Part shown: positions 23,987 to 33,961 of the stretch, piece by piece
Position numbering within the stretch: position 1 is the first letter of the stretch
Layout: each line of letters begins with the position of its first letter
Assembly: GCA_947487525.1 (NCBI GenBank)
Contig: CANKWR010000004.1
Coordinates: forward strand, 1 to 64,000
DNA length: 64,000 nucleotides
Source: Bacteroidota bacterium
GTDB taxonomy: Bacteria; Bacteroidota; Bacteroidia; Chitinophagales; Chitinophagaceae
Direction of reading: 5' to 3'
Program-made: the position numbers and the translations under genes
The notes under the pieces: model-generated
The model's database searches: none
The model's input: the letters and a program-made list of their open reading frames with translations, nothing else
Told to the model about the DNA's origin: nothing

Positions 23987-25237
23987 ATGGCAAGTATAAA
24001 TTTGATTGAAGCCTTTCAGGAGTTTAAAGACGCAGAAAGCATTGATCGTCCAACCATGATGAAAGTGGTAGAGGATGTATTTAAAACTTTATTAAGAAAA
24101 AAATATGGTAGCGACGAAAACTTCGACGTAATTGTAAACGCAGAAAAAGGGGACTTGGAAATTATCCGTCGTCGCGAAATTCGCCCTGACGATGATGTGG
24201 ACAATCCTTTGGCAGAAGTTTCTTATTCTGATGCAATCAAGATAGAGCCTGACTTTGAGATAGGTGAGGAATTATTAGAGGAAGTAAATATTTATGATTT
24301 TGGACGCCGTGCAATTTTAGCTGCAAAGCAAACTTTAGCATCTCGTATCAACGATTTAAAGAAAACGGCTTTAGTAAAAAAATATTCTGATCGTATTGGT
24401 GAAATCATGAATGCTGAAATTTACCAGGTTTGGAAAAAAGAAGTGTTGTTGTTAGACGAAGAAGGCAACGAATTAATTCTTCCTAAAACAGAACAAATAC
24501 CTCAAGATTTTTTCAAAAAAGGAGAAAACATTAGAGCAGTAATTGAGCGTGTGGATATGAAAAACAACACACCTGTAATTATTTTATCAAGAACGAGCCC
24601 ACTTTTCTTATCTAAATTATTAGAAATAGAAGTCCCAGAAATTTTTGACGGTTTAATTACCATTAAGAAAATTGTTCGTGAGCCAGGAGAGCGTGCAAAA
24701 GTGGCAGTAGAATCTTTTGATGATCGTATCGATCCGGTAGGTGCTTGTGTGGGAATGAAAGGTTCGCGTATTCATGGGATTGTGCGTGAATTGAAAAATG
24801 AAAATATTGACGTTATTAATTTCACAACGAATACGCAATTGTTAATTCAACGTTCATTGACGCCAGCGAAAATTAGCTTCATGAACATAGACAATGACCG
24901 CAAGCGTGCAGAAGTTTATTTACAAGCAGATCAAGTGTCCTTGGCCATTGGTCGCCGTGGTGTAAACATCAAATTGGCTTCTGAATTAACAGGGTATGAA
25001 TTAGACGTTTACCGTGAGGATGAAGAAGTATTAGAAGAGTTTGATATTGATATGGATGAGTTTACAGACGAAATTGAAACATGGATTATCGACGAATTTA
25101 AGCGTGTGGGTTGTGATACAGGTCGTTCTGTATTGAAATTAAGCGCGGATGAATTAGAAAGAAGAACAGACTTGGAAAAAGAAACGATTGCTGAAGTGCG
25201 TCGTATCTTACAAGAAGAGTTTGACAAAGGTGAATAG
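23987..25237 (+). CDS. nusA: Transcription termination/antitermination factor NusA
   Basis: Binds RNA polymerase and nascent RNA to control pausing, termination and antitermination. The 416-residue protein (start ATG 23987; the track's TTG start adds six residues) has the N-terminal polymerase-binding domain (ASINLIEAFQEFK). An S1 domain follows at about 130-200, then two KH domains (VGACVGMKGSRIHGIVREL and SLAIGRRGVNIKLASELTGY). The C-terminus has a short acidic tail rather than full repeats. It lies 38 bases after rimP, with a small CAAGC/GCTTG hairpin in the gap. Confidence 0.95.
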   Translation: MASINLIEAFQEFKDAESIDRPTMMKVVEDVFKTLLRKKYGSDENFDVIVNAEKGDLEIIRRREIRPDDDVDNPLAEVSYSDAIKIEPDFEIGEELLEEVNIYDFGRRAILAAKQTLASRINDLKKTALVKKYSDRIGEIMNAEIYQVWKKEVLLLDEEGNELILPKTEQIPQDFFKKGENIRAVIERVDMKNNTPVIILSRTSPLFLSKLLEIEVPEIFDGLITIKKIVREPGERAKVAVESFDDRIDPVGACVGMKGSRIHGIVRELKNENIDVINFTTNTQLLIQRSLTPAKISFMNIDNDRKRAEVYLQADQVSLAIGRRGVNIKLASELTGYELDVYREDEEVLEEFDIDMDEFTDEIETWIIDEFKRVGCDTGRSVLKLSADELERRTDLEKETIAEVRRILQEEFDKGE

Positions 25238-25252
25238 CCTTTGAATTAGAAG

Positions 25253-25260
25253 TATATTTG
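25253..25260 (+). promoter_or_regulatory. Possible internal -7 box before infB
   Basis: TATATTTG matches TAnnTTTG and lies 58 bases before infB in the nusA-infB gap. No good -33 box is placed at the right spacing, so this internal promoter is tentative. Confidence 0.35.
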
Positions 25261-25317
25261 TATTAGGTGACTCGTTTCGTGATTTATTAAAAATGTATCG
25301 GAACAAAAAACAATAGA

Positions 25318-28263
25318 ATGTCAGAATTGAAACTACCAAGACTGTTAGCAGCCGCTAAAGAATTTAACGTGGGACAAGATACCATCGTTGATTTTTTAGC
25401 AAAAAAGGGATTCCCTAAGGAAGAGCTTAAGCCGACAGCTAAATTAACGGAAGCGCAGTATTATGCATTGCAGGCCGAGTTCCAAAGCGATAAAGTAGCT
25501 AGGGATAAAGCCGATCACGTTGAGCTACCCAAAAATGCTGGGGTAGATAAAGTTAAAAAAGGGGATGAGGAAACTGCGAAAACAGTGGATGCTGGCGCAA
25601 AAGTAAAAGCAGCTGAAGCGACTGGAAAGCCGAAAGCAACCGACGCTGGCGCAAAAGAACTAAAAAACGAGGACGCATTTGCGGCAACAAAACCCACAAA
25701 GGAAGTAGCACAGCCAATGAAGGCAGCAGCACCGGAAGTGGAAACACCAAAAGTGATTAATAAGATTGACCTTTCTTTAATTGATTCTTCCACTAGACCT
25801 AAGAAATCAACCAAGAAAACAACGGAAGCAGAAACGGCTACAGGTGATGCAGCAAAAGCAGCTGATACAACTACAAAAGCAGGTGCTAAGAAAACAACTG
25901 CTAAAAAAACAGGTACTGAAAAAGAAGTAACAAAGCCTGCTCCAGCAGCTCCAACGGATCATTCTGTTGCACCTGAAAATGTACATGGAGCCATTACGAA
26001 TATTCAAGCGGATAAATTAACAGGTCCAAAAATTTTAGGCAAAATTGATTTGCCAATTAACAGTGATACAAGACCTAAGACATTAAGTCAGGAAGAAAAG
26101 CGAACACGTAAACGTATCCCTGTTCAAGGACAAGGGAATCGTCCTCCAGGTCAACAAGGAGGTGGTGCAACGCAGGGTCAAGGTGGTGGAGGCTATCAGG
26201 GCAATCGTCCACAAGGCGGCGGCGGTTATCAAGGCAATCGACCTAATAATGGAAGTGGCGGCGGCTATCAAGGTAACCGTCCTAATAACCGACCCGGTCA
26301 AGGCGGTGGTAGAAGAAACGTACCTCAGACAGCAGAACAAAAAGAAATTGATCAAAAAGCAATTCAAGATAAGATTAAAGAAACGCAGGCCAAATTATCT
26401 GGACAGGGTGGAAGAGGCAAGAGTATTAAATCCAAATTACGTCGTGCTAGAAGAGAAGAAGCTGCAGAGAATGAACAAAATGAAATGACCGATAATAAGT
26501 TACAGGTAACAGAATTTGTTACGGTAAGTGAATTATCCTCATTGATGGATGTAAGTTTTGCGGATATCATTAGCAAGTGTATGAACTTGGGTATCATGGT
26601 ATCTATCAACCAACGTTTGGATGCAGAAGTGATTGAATTGGTTGCCTCTGAGTTTGGCTTTGAAGTGGAATTTGTTGGATTGGAAGAAGCCGAAGAAATG
26701 GATGAGGAAGAAGAAGCAGATGATTTAGCCAACTTAGTGGAGCGTCCTCCAATTGTAACTATCATGGGTCACGTGGATCACGGTAAAACTTCATTACTGG
26801 ATTATATTCGTAATGCCAATGTGGTTGCTGGTGAGGCCGGTGGTATCACGCAACATATTGGTGCATATGAGGTGACTTTGCCAAATGGTAAAGCAATCAC
26901 TTTCTTGGATACACCAGGTCACGAAGCCTTTACTGCGATGCGTGCGCGTGGTGCTAAAATCACCGATATTTCTATCATTGTTGTTGCTGCCGATGACGCA
27001 GTAATGCCTCAAACGAAGGAAGCCATTAGTCACTCGCAAGCAGCAAGTGTACCGATGATTTTTGCAGTCAATAAAATAGATAAGGATGGTGCAAATCCAC
27101 AAAAAATTTACGAGCAATTATCTCAAATGAATATTTTAGTAGAAGCTTGGGGTGGTAAATTCCAAAACCAAGAATTATCTGCTAAGCAAGGATTGAATGT
27201 AGATGCTTTATTAGAGAAAGTATTATTAGAGTCTGCCATTTTAGACTTAAAAGCTAATCCAAATAAAGAAGCAACGGGTAGTATTATTGAAGCATCTTTA
27301 GATAAAGGCCGCGGCTTTGTGGCTACAATGCTTGTTCAAAATGGAACTTTACGTCAAGGAGATTTGATTTTATCTGGCCAATTTTATGGTCGTATAAAAG
27401 CCATGTTCAATGAGCGTAATCAACGTATTGAAATAGCGCCTCCATCAACACCAGTTGTGATATTGGGATTAAATGGTGCACCGCAAGCAGGTGAGAAATT
27501 CAAAGTATACCAGGATGAATCAGAAGCAAAAGAACTAGCAACGAAGCGTGCTCAATTATTAAGAGAGCAAGGTTTGAGAACTAGAAAACATATTACATTG
27601 GATGAAATTGGTCGTCGTTTAGCATTAGGAAACTTTAAGGAATTAAACATCATCATTAAAGGTGATGTGGATGGTTCTGTGGAGGCCTTGAGTGACTCAT
27701 TGCAAAAACTATCTACCGAAGAAATTGCGGTACGTGTCGTATTGAAAGGCGTTGGGCAAATTTCCGAATCTGATGTATTGTTGTCTGCAGCTTCAGATGC
27801 GATTATCATTGGATTTAACGTTCGTCCTTCAATGCAAGCGAATAAATTAGCCGAAGCCGAAGGAGTAGAAATAAAAATGTATTCCATCATCTATAACGCC
27901 ATTGATGAAATTAAGAGTGCAATGGAAGGTATGTTGGAACCAAAAATTCAAGAGAAAATTGTTGCCAATGTGGAAGTACGTGAAGTGTACAAGTTTGACA
28001 AGGCAACGGTTGCGGGTTGTTTCGTATTAGATGGTAAATTAAGCAGAAATAGTAAAATACGTATCATTCGTGACGGTATCGTTGAATTCCCAAGAGGCGA
28101 AGGTCAGGCAGCTGAATTAGGCAGCTTGAAGCGCTTTAAAGACGACGTGAAAGAAGTGGTTTCAAACATGGAATGTGGTTTAACGATTAAAAACTTTATT
28201 GATTTAAAACCAGGTGATATTGTTGAAGCATTTGAAGAAGAAGAAGTAAAACGTACTTTATAA
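25318..28263 (+). CDS. infB: Translation initiation factor IF-2
   Basis: A GTPase that delivers initiator tRNA to the ribosome. The 981-residue protein begins with the IF2_N domain ([26 protein letters not shown]). A long low-complexity Lys/Ala/Thr region follows, then a Gly/Gln/Arg/Pro-rich stretch containing GGYQGNRP three times. The second IF2_N-like segment comes next, then the G domain ([26 protein letters not shown]) and domains II-IV. Two KIDL...TRPK motifs (about residues 148 and 241) punctuate the N-terminal region. The length is typical for Bacteroidota. Confidence 0.97.
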   Translation: MSELKLPRLLAAAKEFNVGQDTIVDFLAKKGFPKEELKPTAKLTEAQYYALQAEFQSDKVARDKADHVELPKNAGVDKVKKGDEETAKTVDAGAKVKAAEATGKPKATDAGAKELKNEDAFAATKPTKEVAQPMKAAAPEVETPKVINKIDLSLIDSSTRPKKSTKKTTEAETATGDAAKAADTTTKAGAKKTTAKKTGTEKEVTKPAPAAPTDHSVAPENVHGAITNIQADKLTGPKILGKIDLPINSDTRPKTLSQEEKRTRKRIPVQGQGNRPPGQQGGGATQGQGGGGYQGNRPQGGGGYQGNRPNNGSGGGYQGNRPNNRPGQGGGRRNVPQTAEQKEIDQKAIQDKIKETQAKLSGQGGRGKSIKSKLRRARREEAAENEQNEMTDNKLQVTEFVTVSELSSLMDVSFADIISKCMNLGIMVSINQRLDAEVIELVASEFGFEVEFVGLEEAEEMDEEEEADDLANLVERPPIVTIMGHVDHGKTSLLDYIRNANVVAGEAGGITQHIGAYEVTLPNGKAITFLDTPGHEAFTAMRARGAKITDISIIVVAADDAVMPQTKEAISHSQAASVPMIFAVNKIDKDGANPQKIYEQLSQMNILVEAWGGKFQNQELSAKQGLNVDALLEKVLLESAILDLKANPNKEATGSIIEASLDKGRGFVATMLVQNGTLRQGDLILSGQFYGRIKAMFNERNQRIEIAPPSTPVVILGLNGAPQAGEKFKVYQDESEAKELATKRAQLLREQGLRTRKHITLDEIGRRLALGNFKELNIIIKGDVDGSVEALSDSLQKLSTEEIAVRVVLKGVGQISESDVLLSAASDAIIIGFNVRPSMQANKLAEAEGVEIKMYSIIYNAIDEIKSAMEGMLEPKIQEKIVANVEVREVYKFDKATVAGCFVLDGKLSRNSKIRIIRDGIVEFPRGEGQAAELGSLKRFKDDVKEVVSNMECGLTIKNFIDLKPGDIVEAFEEEEVKRTL

Positions 28264-28271
28264 AATAATTA

Positions 28272-28310
28272 AGATTTGATAGTTGGGAGTTTCACTCCCC
28301 TATCAGATCT
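28272..28310 (+). other. Long hairpin between infB and the SurA-like gene
   Basis: AGATTTGATAG pairs with CTATCAGATCT (11 bp, one G-T wobble), and inside it GGGAG pairs with CTCCC around a TTTCA loop, with a two-base bulge. The sequence after it, TTACCC, is not a T run, so this is more likely an RNA processing, stability or partial-attenuation element than a normal terminator. Confidence 0.6.
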
Positions 28311-28332
28311 TTACCCTATTAATTCTATTTTG

Positions 28333-29727
28333 ATGAAAATTGTTACTGTATTTTTTTCTCTTACGCTATTGACTTTTTCTACACAAGTAAAAGCACAAAA
28401 TAAAAAAGTATTAGCAGATAAAATTATTGCTACTGTTGGAGACAAATTTGTGTTAAGGTCCGATGTCGACAATGCCATTGCCGATTATAAAAGACAAGCA
28501 CAAGGTCAAGAAGGTGTGGTAATTCCTTCCCCTTGTCAAATAATGGAGGGTCAGTTAATTCGTAAAGCATTGGTTTTACAAGCGGAGAAAGACTCTATCA
28601 ATATTACTGAAGAGGATGTACAAAATGCAATTGATAGCCGTATCAGACAATTTTTACAACAGTTTGGTTCAAAAGAAGTGTTAGAGGAGGTTGCTGGGCG
28701 TAGCATTTTTCAATTGAAAGAAGATTTTAGAATTTTAATTAAGGAGCAGAAATTAGCGGATGAAATGCAGCAAAAAATTGTAGACAAGGTAAAAATTACC
28801 CCTACTGAAGTGCGCACTTATTACAATAAAATTCAGGTGGACAGCTTGCCTTTATATGAAAGCGAAGTACAGGTATTGGAATTGGTAATGCATCCAAAAG
28901 CAAATAGAGACATTGAGGAGTATGTTATTAAACAATTAATGGATTATCGCCGCCAGGTAGAAATGGGTATGACTAATTTTGAACAATTGGTTAAGCTTTA
29001 TTCGGAGGATCCTAGTTCAAAGGAAAATTTGGGCCAGTTTAGTTTAAATCGCAATGAGAAAAATTTTGACCCTGCGTTTATGTCTGGTTCTTTCCGCTTA
29101 AAGGAAGGTCAAATTTCTGCGCCAGTAAAATCAAAATTTGGTTATCATTTAATTCAGCTTATTTCAAGATCAGGGGATGATGCGGTGGTGAAACACATTT
29201 TAAGAATTCCTCCCATTTCAAATGACGAAATTGACGATACTAAAAAGTTCTTAGATAGTATCCGAAAAGACATATTTACCGGCAAAACAACTTTTGGGGA
29301 GCAGGTAAATAAACATAGTGACGATGACGGTAGTAAATTTACTGGAGGGGCTATTTCAGGAAGAGACGGTTCAACCTATGTAAACTATGATCAATTACCG
29401 GACAAAGACATGGTGGTGTTGTTAAAATCAATGAAAAAAGGGGAGATTTCAGCCCCTCAAGTGTATGTCGATGATCGAGGCCGAAAAACGGTTCGACTTG
29501 TATTTTTCAAGGATTTGACTGAACCACATAAGGAAAACATGAAAGAGGACTATAATAGAGTTGCAGCGCGCGCTTTAGAAGTCAAAAAAAGCAAGATTTT
29601 AGAATCCTGGTTTAAAGAGCATATTACCAATTACTACATTAGTATCGACGAGGAATATCAATCCTGTATTGAAATTAAAGATTGGACGAAGGTGGCAAAT
29701 GAGCTTACAAAGCAAAAAACCTACTAA
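28333..29727 (+). CDS. SurA-like periplasmic peptidyl-prolyl isomerase
   Basis: A periplasmic chaperone for outer-membrane proteins, about 464 residues. The start is ATG 28333, which gives a signal peptide MKIVTVFFSLTLLTFSTQVKAQ; the track's start adds 19 non-signal residues. It has the SurA N-terminal helical domain (ADKIIATVGDKFVLRSDVDNAI). Two parvulin-type domains follow: one with FEQLVKLYSEDPSSKENLGQF and FGYHLIQLISR, the other with FGEQVNKHSDDDGSKFTGG. It lies 69 bases after infB beyond a strong hairpin, so expression may be partly separated from the translation operon. Confidence 0.9.
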   Translation: MKIVTVFFSLTLLTFSTQVKAQNKKVLADKIIATVGDKFVLRSDVDNAIADYKRQAQGQEGVVIPSPCQIMEGQLIRKALVLQAEKDSINITEEDVQNAIDSRIRQFLQQFGSKEVLEEVAGRSIFQLKEDFRILIKEQKLADEMQQKIVDKVKITPTEVRTYYNKIQVDSLPLYESEVQVLELVMHPKANRDIEEYVIKQLMDYRRQVEMGMTNFEQLVKLYSEDPSSKENLGQFSLNRNEKNFDPAFMSGSFRLKEGQISAPVKSKFGYHLIQLISRSGDDAVVKHILRIPPISNDEIDDTKKFLDSIRKDIFTGKTTFGEQVNKHSDDDGSKFTGGAISGRDGSTYVNYDQLPDKDMVVLLKSMKKGEISAPQVYVDDRGRKTVRLVFFKDLTEPHKENMKEDYNRVAARALEVKKSKILESWFKEHITNYYISIDEEYQSCIEIKDWTKVANELTKQKTY

Positions 29728-29773
29728 TTTATTTTTTTTCTGCTGGTTGTTAGTTCAGTTTGAGGAACTATTG

Positions 29774-29781
29774 TAAATTTG
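29774..29781 (+). promoter_or_regulatory. -7 box of purF
   Basis: TAAATTTG matches TAnnTTTG and lies 19 bases before the purF ATG. The -33 region is not clear. Confidence 0.45.
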
Positions 29782-29800
29782 TGTCTCCTTAAACACCATC

Positions 29801-31648
29801 ATGAGCGACGAAATTAAACACGAATGTGGCCTGGCTTACATTCGATTAAGAAAACCATTCTCCTACTACTTACAAAAAAGAGGATCAGTTACTTACGGGC
29901 TTAATAAATTATATCTTTTGATGGAAAAACAGCACAACCGTGGTCAGGATGGTGCTGGTTTAGCTACTTTAAAATTAGACATCGAAGCAGGGAATCCTTT
30001 TTTATATCGCCAAAGAAGCAATGCCCCTCAGCCGATTGCCGATTTATTTTACAAAATTGGCTTAGAAATTCAAGAACTAGAAAAATTTCAACCAGACATC
30101 GCGCAACATCCAGGATTGATGAAAGGACATCTGCCTTTTATGGGGGAGATTTTATTAGGCCATTTACGTTATGGCACACAGGGTAAAAATAATGTTGAAT
30201 TTTGTCACCCCTTTTTGAAAAAAGATTTAGTACCAGGAAAGAACATTGCACTTGCGGGAAATTTTAACTTAGTTAATACAGATGAATTATTTCAGCAAAT
30301 AGGGTTTAATCCAGGTGCTTTTGAAAAGCAAAGTGACCTTGCTGCCATGATGGAAGTGATTCATCATTTTTTAGTAAAAGAAGAAGCGCTAAATCCCAAC
30401 GCACCCGATATTGTAAATGTTTTAAAACAATCAGCGCCTTTATTTGATGGTGGCTTTACCATTGGCGGTTTAATTGGCAATGGTTATAGTTTTATTATGC
30501 GGGATGCCAATGGTATTCGACCAGCGTATTATTATATTGATGGAGAAGTAATTGTAGCTGCTAGTGAACGCGCATCCATTAGAACTACTTTTAACGTTGG
30601 GGAAAATGAGGTTTTAGAATTAATGCCAGGCACTGCGTTAATTGTGGATGACAAAGGGGAATATAAAATTGAACAAATCATTGAACCTAAAGAAAGACGC
30701 GCTTGTTCCTTTGAACGTATTTATTTTTCGAGAGGCAGTGATGAAAAAATTTATAGAGAGCGGATTGCTTTAGGAAATCATTTAAGCAAAATAGTTTTAG
30801 ATAGAATTGAAAAGGATTTGAGAAATACTATATTCTCTTATATACCTAACACAGCAGAAGTCGCTTTTTATGGACTTATTAAAGGCATGGAGCAATACTT
30901 AAATAAAATAAAAGTAGAACGAATTTTAAGTTGGGGCAAGGAGGTGGATGTGGAACGCTTGGAAGAAATGGTGAATCGAAAAATTCGTCAGGAAAAGATA
31001 GCCATCAAGGATGTAAAGCTAAGAACCTTTATTACGGAGGATGCGAATCGTAATGAAATGGTGCAACACGTTTATGACATCACTTATGGAACAGTTAAAA
31101 AAGACGAGGATACCTTGGTAGTGATTGATGACAGTATTGTTCGTGGAACTACATTAAGAGAAAGTATTATTCGAATGTTGTCCCGCTTGTCTCCAAAAAA
31201 AATTATTGTTGTTTCCTCTGCACCTCAAATCAGGTATCCAGATTGTTATGGTATTGATATGAGCAAGATGGGTGATTTCATTGCCTTTAAAGCAGTTATT
31301 GCTTTATTAGAAGAAAAAGGGATGCAAAACGTAATTGATGATACTTATCAAAAAATAAAGGCATTAGAAGTAAATGGAGCCTTGCATACTGAGAATGCGG
31401 TGCGACAATTATACAAGCCATTTACGCCTGAGGAAATTTCAGATAAAATTGCTCAATTAATTACCCCGCCAAATGTAAATATACCCGTGGAAGTGATTTA
31501 TCAAACCATCGAGGATTTACATGAATGCTGTCCAACCAATACAGGTGATTGGTATTTTACAGGCAATTACCCAACTCCTGGTGGTAATAAGGTTTGCAAT
31601 AAGGCATTTGTAAACTACATGGAAGGCAATAATGTACGAGGTTACTAA
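29801..31648 (+). CDS. purF: Amidophosphoribosyltransferase
   Basis: First committed step of purine synthesis: glutamine plus PRPP gives phosphoribosylamine. The N-terminal glutaminase nucleophile is expected at Cys9 after removal of MSDEIKHE (CGLAYIRL follows). EKQHNRGQDGAG and HLRYGTQG support this class II amidotransferase domain. The phosphoribosyltransferase PRPP loop is VVIDDSIVRGTTLRESI. The 615 residues exceed E. coli PurF (505) because of inserts and a C-terminal tail ending in CCPTNTGDWYFTGNYPTPGG; this longer form fits my memory of Bacteroidota PurF. It is monocistronic, with two hairpins after it. Confidence 0.93.
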   Translation: MSDEIKHECGLAYIRLRKPFSYYLQKRGSVTYGLNKLYLLMEKQHNRGQDGAGLATLKLDIEAGNPFLYRQRSNAPQPIADLFYKIGLEIQELEKFQPDIAQHPGLMKGHLPFMGEILLGHLRYGTQGKNNVEFCHPFLKKDLVPGKNIALAGNFNLVNTDELFQQIGFNPGAFEKQSDLAAMMEVIHHFLVKEEALNPNAPDIVNVLKQSAPLFDGGFTIGGLIGNGYSFIMRDANGIRPAYYYIDGEVIVAASERASIRTTFNVGENEVLELMPGTALIVDDKGEYKIEQIIEPKERRACSFERIYFSRGSDEKIYRERIALGNHLSKIVLDRIEKDLRNTIFSYIPNTAEVAFYGLIKGMEQYLNKIKVERILSWGKEVDVERLEEMVNRKIRQEKIAIKDVKLRTFITEDANRNEMVQHVYDITYGTVKKDEDTLVVIDDSIVRGTTLRESIIRMLSRLSPKKIIVVSSAPQIRYPDCYGIDMSKMGDFIAFKAVIALLEEKGMQNVIDDTYQKIKALEVNGALHTENAVRQLYKPFTPEEISDKIAQLITPPNVNIPVEVIYQTIEDLHECCPTNTGDWYFTGNYPTPGGNKVCNKAFVNYMEGNNVRGY

Positions 31649-31660
31649 TTACACAAAAAA

Positions 31661-31678
31661 GCGTCTACAGTGAGACGC
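31661..31678 (+). terminator. First hairpin after purF
   Basis: GCGTCT and AGACGC pair around a 6-base loop, 12 bases after the purF stop. The following CTATATTATATTTT is only partly T-rich, so termination here may be incomplete. Confidence 0.5.
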
Positions 31679-31694
31679 CTATATTATATTTTCC

Positions 31695-31720
31695 AAAGAG
31701 TTGCAAAAGCAACTCTTTTT
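31695..31720 (+). terminator. Second, stronger terminator after purF
   Basis: AAAGAGTTGC and GCAACTCTTT form a perfect 10-bp stem with a 4-base A loop, followed by TTATTTT on the plus strand. It lies between convergent purF and the KAS III gene. Confidence 0.85.
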
Positions 31721-31733
31721 ATTTTAAAGCATA

Positions 31734-32798
31734 TTAAACTCGATAGCAAATTGCGTTGATATTCATTCCTGCTCCAACAGACGCAAAAATTACAATATCT
31801 CCTTTGTTGATTTGATGTTCAGGATATTTACCATGTTTCACCATATCATATAAAGTTGGAATAGTGGCTACTGAGCTATTTCCTAATTCATGTATGCTCA
31901 TGGGCATGATATGCGCTGGGACGTCCCTGGTTCCATATAACTTATACAATGCTTTTATAAAACCTTCATCCATTTTTTCATTGGCTTGATGCAAGAAAAA
32001 CTTTTTCACGTCTCGAATCGCTACTCCTGCTTTTTCGATACATTCCTTCATGGCAATAGGCACATTCTTGATGGCATATTCGTAAACTTTACGTCCCTTC
32101 ATTTTAATGTATCTGGTTTCTTCTTCGCCTTCTGGATGGTAGGATTTGCCTAAATATAAATAGTATGCTTCCTCGTTACAATGGCTTTGTACACTTGTCG
32201 CTAAAATACCACTATCCGTGGTTGAATCACCTTCAACTATACAAGCACCAGCACCATCACTAAAAATCATACTGTCTCTATCATGTGGATCTACAACACG
32301 ACTTAATGTTTCGGCACCAATCACTAAACAACGCTTCGCCATACCAGATTTAATAAAGGCATCCGCCTGAATAACACCTTGGATCCATCCTGGACAGCCA
32401 AATAAAATATCATAAGCTACACAGTTTGGGTTACGAATACCCAATAAATGTTTTACACGTGAAGCGATTGCTGGGATCGTATCTGTTTGAATGGTGCCAG
32501 GTAATACATTCCCGAAATTATGGGCAACAATAATTTGATCAATGGTTTCTGGATCGATACCTGCATCCTGAATGGCTAATTTTGAAGCTGCTGTTGCCAT
32601 GTCTGAGGTATTCATATTTTCAGCTGCATACCTTCTTTCATAAATACCTGTAATGTCCTTGAATTTTTCTACAATCTCTGCATTGGGCCTTGTAATTAAC
32701 GCTTCATTTTCACCATAAAAAGTATTCCCAATAAAATCCGCATTGGTTTTTATAATTTCAGGTAGGTAACTTCCTGTGCCGGTAATGATTGTAGCCAT
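31734..32798 (-). CDS. 3-oxoacyl-ACP synthase III-type enzyme (KAS III/FabH-like)
   Basis: A thiolase-fold condensing enzyme of 354 residues. The catalytic triad is visible: Cys135 in DILFGCPGWIQG, His in FFLHQANEKM and Asn in HELGNSSVATIPTL. True FabH is about 320 residues and usually sits with plsX or accB. Here the gene follows manC and a KdsD-like gene, so a role in a specialised acyl chain is possible. There is no signal peptide, so it is cytosolic. It is 59 bases downstream of manC and may be the last gene of a three-gene leftward unit. Confidence 0.88.
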   Translation of the reverse strand: MATIITGTGSYLPEIIKTNADFIGNTFYGENEALITRPNAEIVEKFKDITGIYERRYAAENMNTSDMATAASKLAIQDAGIDPETIDQIIVAHNFGNVLPGTIQTDTIPAIASRVKHLLGIRNPNCVAYDILFGCPGWIQGVIQADAFIKSGMAKRCLVIGAETLSRVVDPHDRDSMIFSDGAGACIVEGDSTTDSGILATSVQSHCNEEAYYLYLGKSYHPEGEEETRYIKMKGRKVYEYAIKNVPIAMKECIEKAGVAIRDVKKFFLHQANEKMDEGFIKALYKLYGTRDVPAHIMPMSIHELGNSSVATIPTLYDMVKHGKYPEHQINKGDIVIFASVGAGMNINAICYRV

Positions 32799-32857
32799 AA
32801 GTGTAAACTTGAATTTGAAGGAATCGATGTAATTCTAAGTTACGAATTAAACTTAAA

Positions 32858-33952
32858 CTAAATGTATTTATCTCCCTTATTCCTTTTTACCTCTGCAACA
32901 TATTCTTTAATTGATTGCTCTTTTTCTTTATTACATATTAACAATACATCCTTCGTGTCTACCACAATAAAATCATCTAAACCTTGCACCACCACTAATT
33001 TATCCTTAGGTGCATTGATCATACATTTAGTAGCATCTATGACTACTACATTGTCTGAGGCTACTGCATTGCCGAAATAATCCTTTTCCATATTATCATA
33101 CGCACTATTCCAAGTACCTAGGTCACTCCATCCAAAAGAGGAGGGCAATACATACACATTCTCTGCTTTTTCCATAATGGCAATATCAATAGAGATATTG
33201 GTGCATAGCGGATATATTTTTAAGATTGATTGCCTTTCTTTATCTGTATTGAAATTTTCTTTTTCTTGATCGAACAGCTCATACATTTCTGGCTGTAATT
33301 TTTCAAAAGCAGCTAAAATAGTACTTGCTTTCCAGGCAAAAATACCTGCATTCCATAAAAAGTCGCCACTGTCTAAAAAGGACTGCGCAATTTCTAAACT
33401 TGGTTTTTCGGTAAAGGTTTTCACTTTAAACACTCCTTTTGTTACCTCAAGTCCTTCATATTGAATATACCCGTATCCCGTATTTGGATAAGATGGTTTT
33501 ATGCCCAGTGTTACCAATGCTTTAATATTTGTAACAAAGTCCAGTGCATTGTCAACAATTTTTTGAAAATTATCTTCTTCTAATATTAAGTGATCACTAG
33601 GTGCTACAATAAAAGTAGCTTCAGGATCTTTTTGTGCCAATTTAAATGAAATATAGGCAATGCAGGCCGCCGTATTTTTACGACTTGGCTCTGCTAATAT
33701 ATTTTCAATGGGCAAATTTGGTAATTGCGCTTTAACAATAGGCACATACTCTTCAGAAGTAACAATGAAAATATTTTCAACTGCAATGAATTTTGCATAA
33801 CGTTCAAAAGTCCATTGAATTAATGTTTTCCCGGTATTGAGGACGTCTAAAAATTGCTTTGGATAAGCAGTCCTACTCATAGGCCAAAATCTGCTTCCAA
33901 TTCCCCCCGCCATTATAGCTACATAATGATGTTTATTATTCATCCCTTTCAT
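32858..33952 (-). CDS. manC: Mannose-1-phosphate guanylyltransferase
   Basis: Makes GDP-mannose from mannose-1-phosphate and GTP, a precursor for surface polysaccharides and GDP-fucose. The 364-residue protein has the nucleotide-binding motif AGGIGSRFWPMSR followed by YPKQFLD. It also has VAPSDHLI and the FTEKP signature of sugar nucleotidyltransferases, and FGWSDLGTW near the end. It lacks the C-terminal phosphomannose isomerase domain of bifunctional AlgA-type enzymes. Two starts are possible, ATG 33952 or ATG 33943. It begins 9 bases after the KdsD-like gene. Confidence 0.94.
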   Translation of the reverse strand: MKGMNNKHHYVAIMAGGIGSRFWPMSRTAYPKQFLDVLNTGKTLIQWTFERYAKFIAVENIFIVTSEEYVPIVKAQLPNLPIENILAEPSRKNTAACIAYISFKLAQKDPEATFIVAPSDHLILEEDNFQKIVDNALDFVTNIKALVTLGIKPSYPNTGYGYIQYEGLEVTKGVFKVKTFTEKPSLEIAQSFLDSGDFLWNAGIFAWKASTILAAFEKLQPEMYELFDQEKENFNTDKERQSILKIYPLCTNISIDIAIMEKAENVYVLPSSFGWSDLGTWNSAYDNMEKDYFGNAVASDNVVVIDATKCMINAPKDKLVVVQGLDDFIVVDTKDVLLICNKEKEQSIKEYVAEVKRNKGDKYI

Positions 33953-33961
33953 TAATTAAAA

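Noticed and set aside
26083-26765. Several ORFs over the infB low-complexity region on both strands
   Set aside because: The repetitive codons of IF-2 open long shadow frames; their proteins are low-complexity and without start context.
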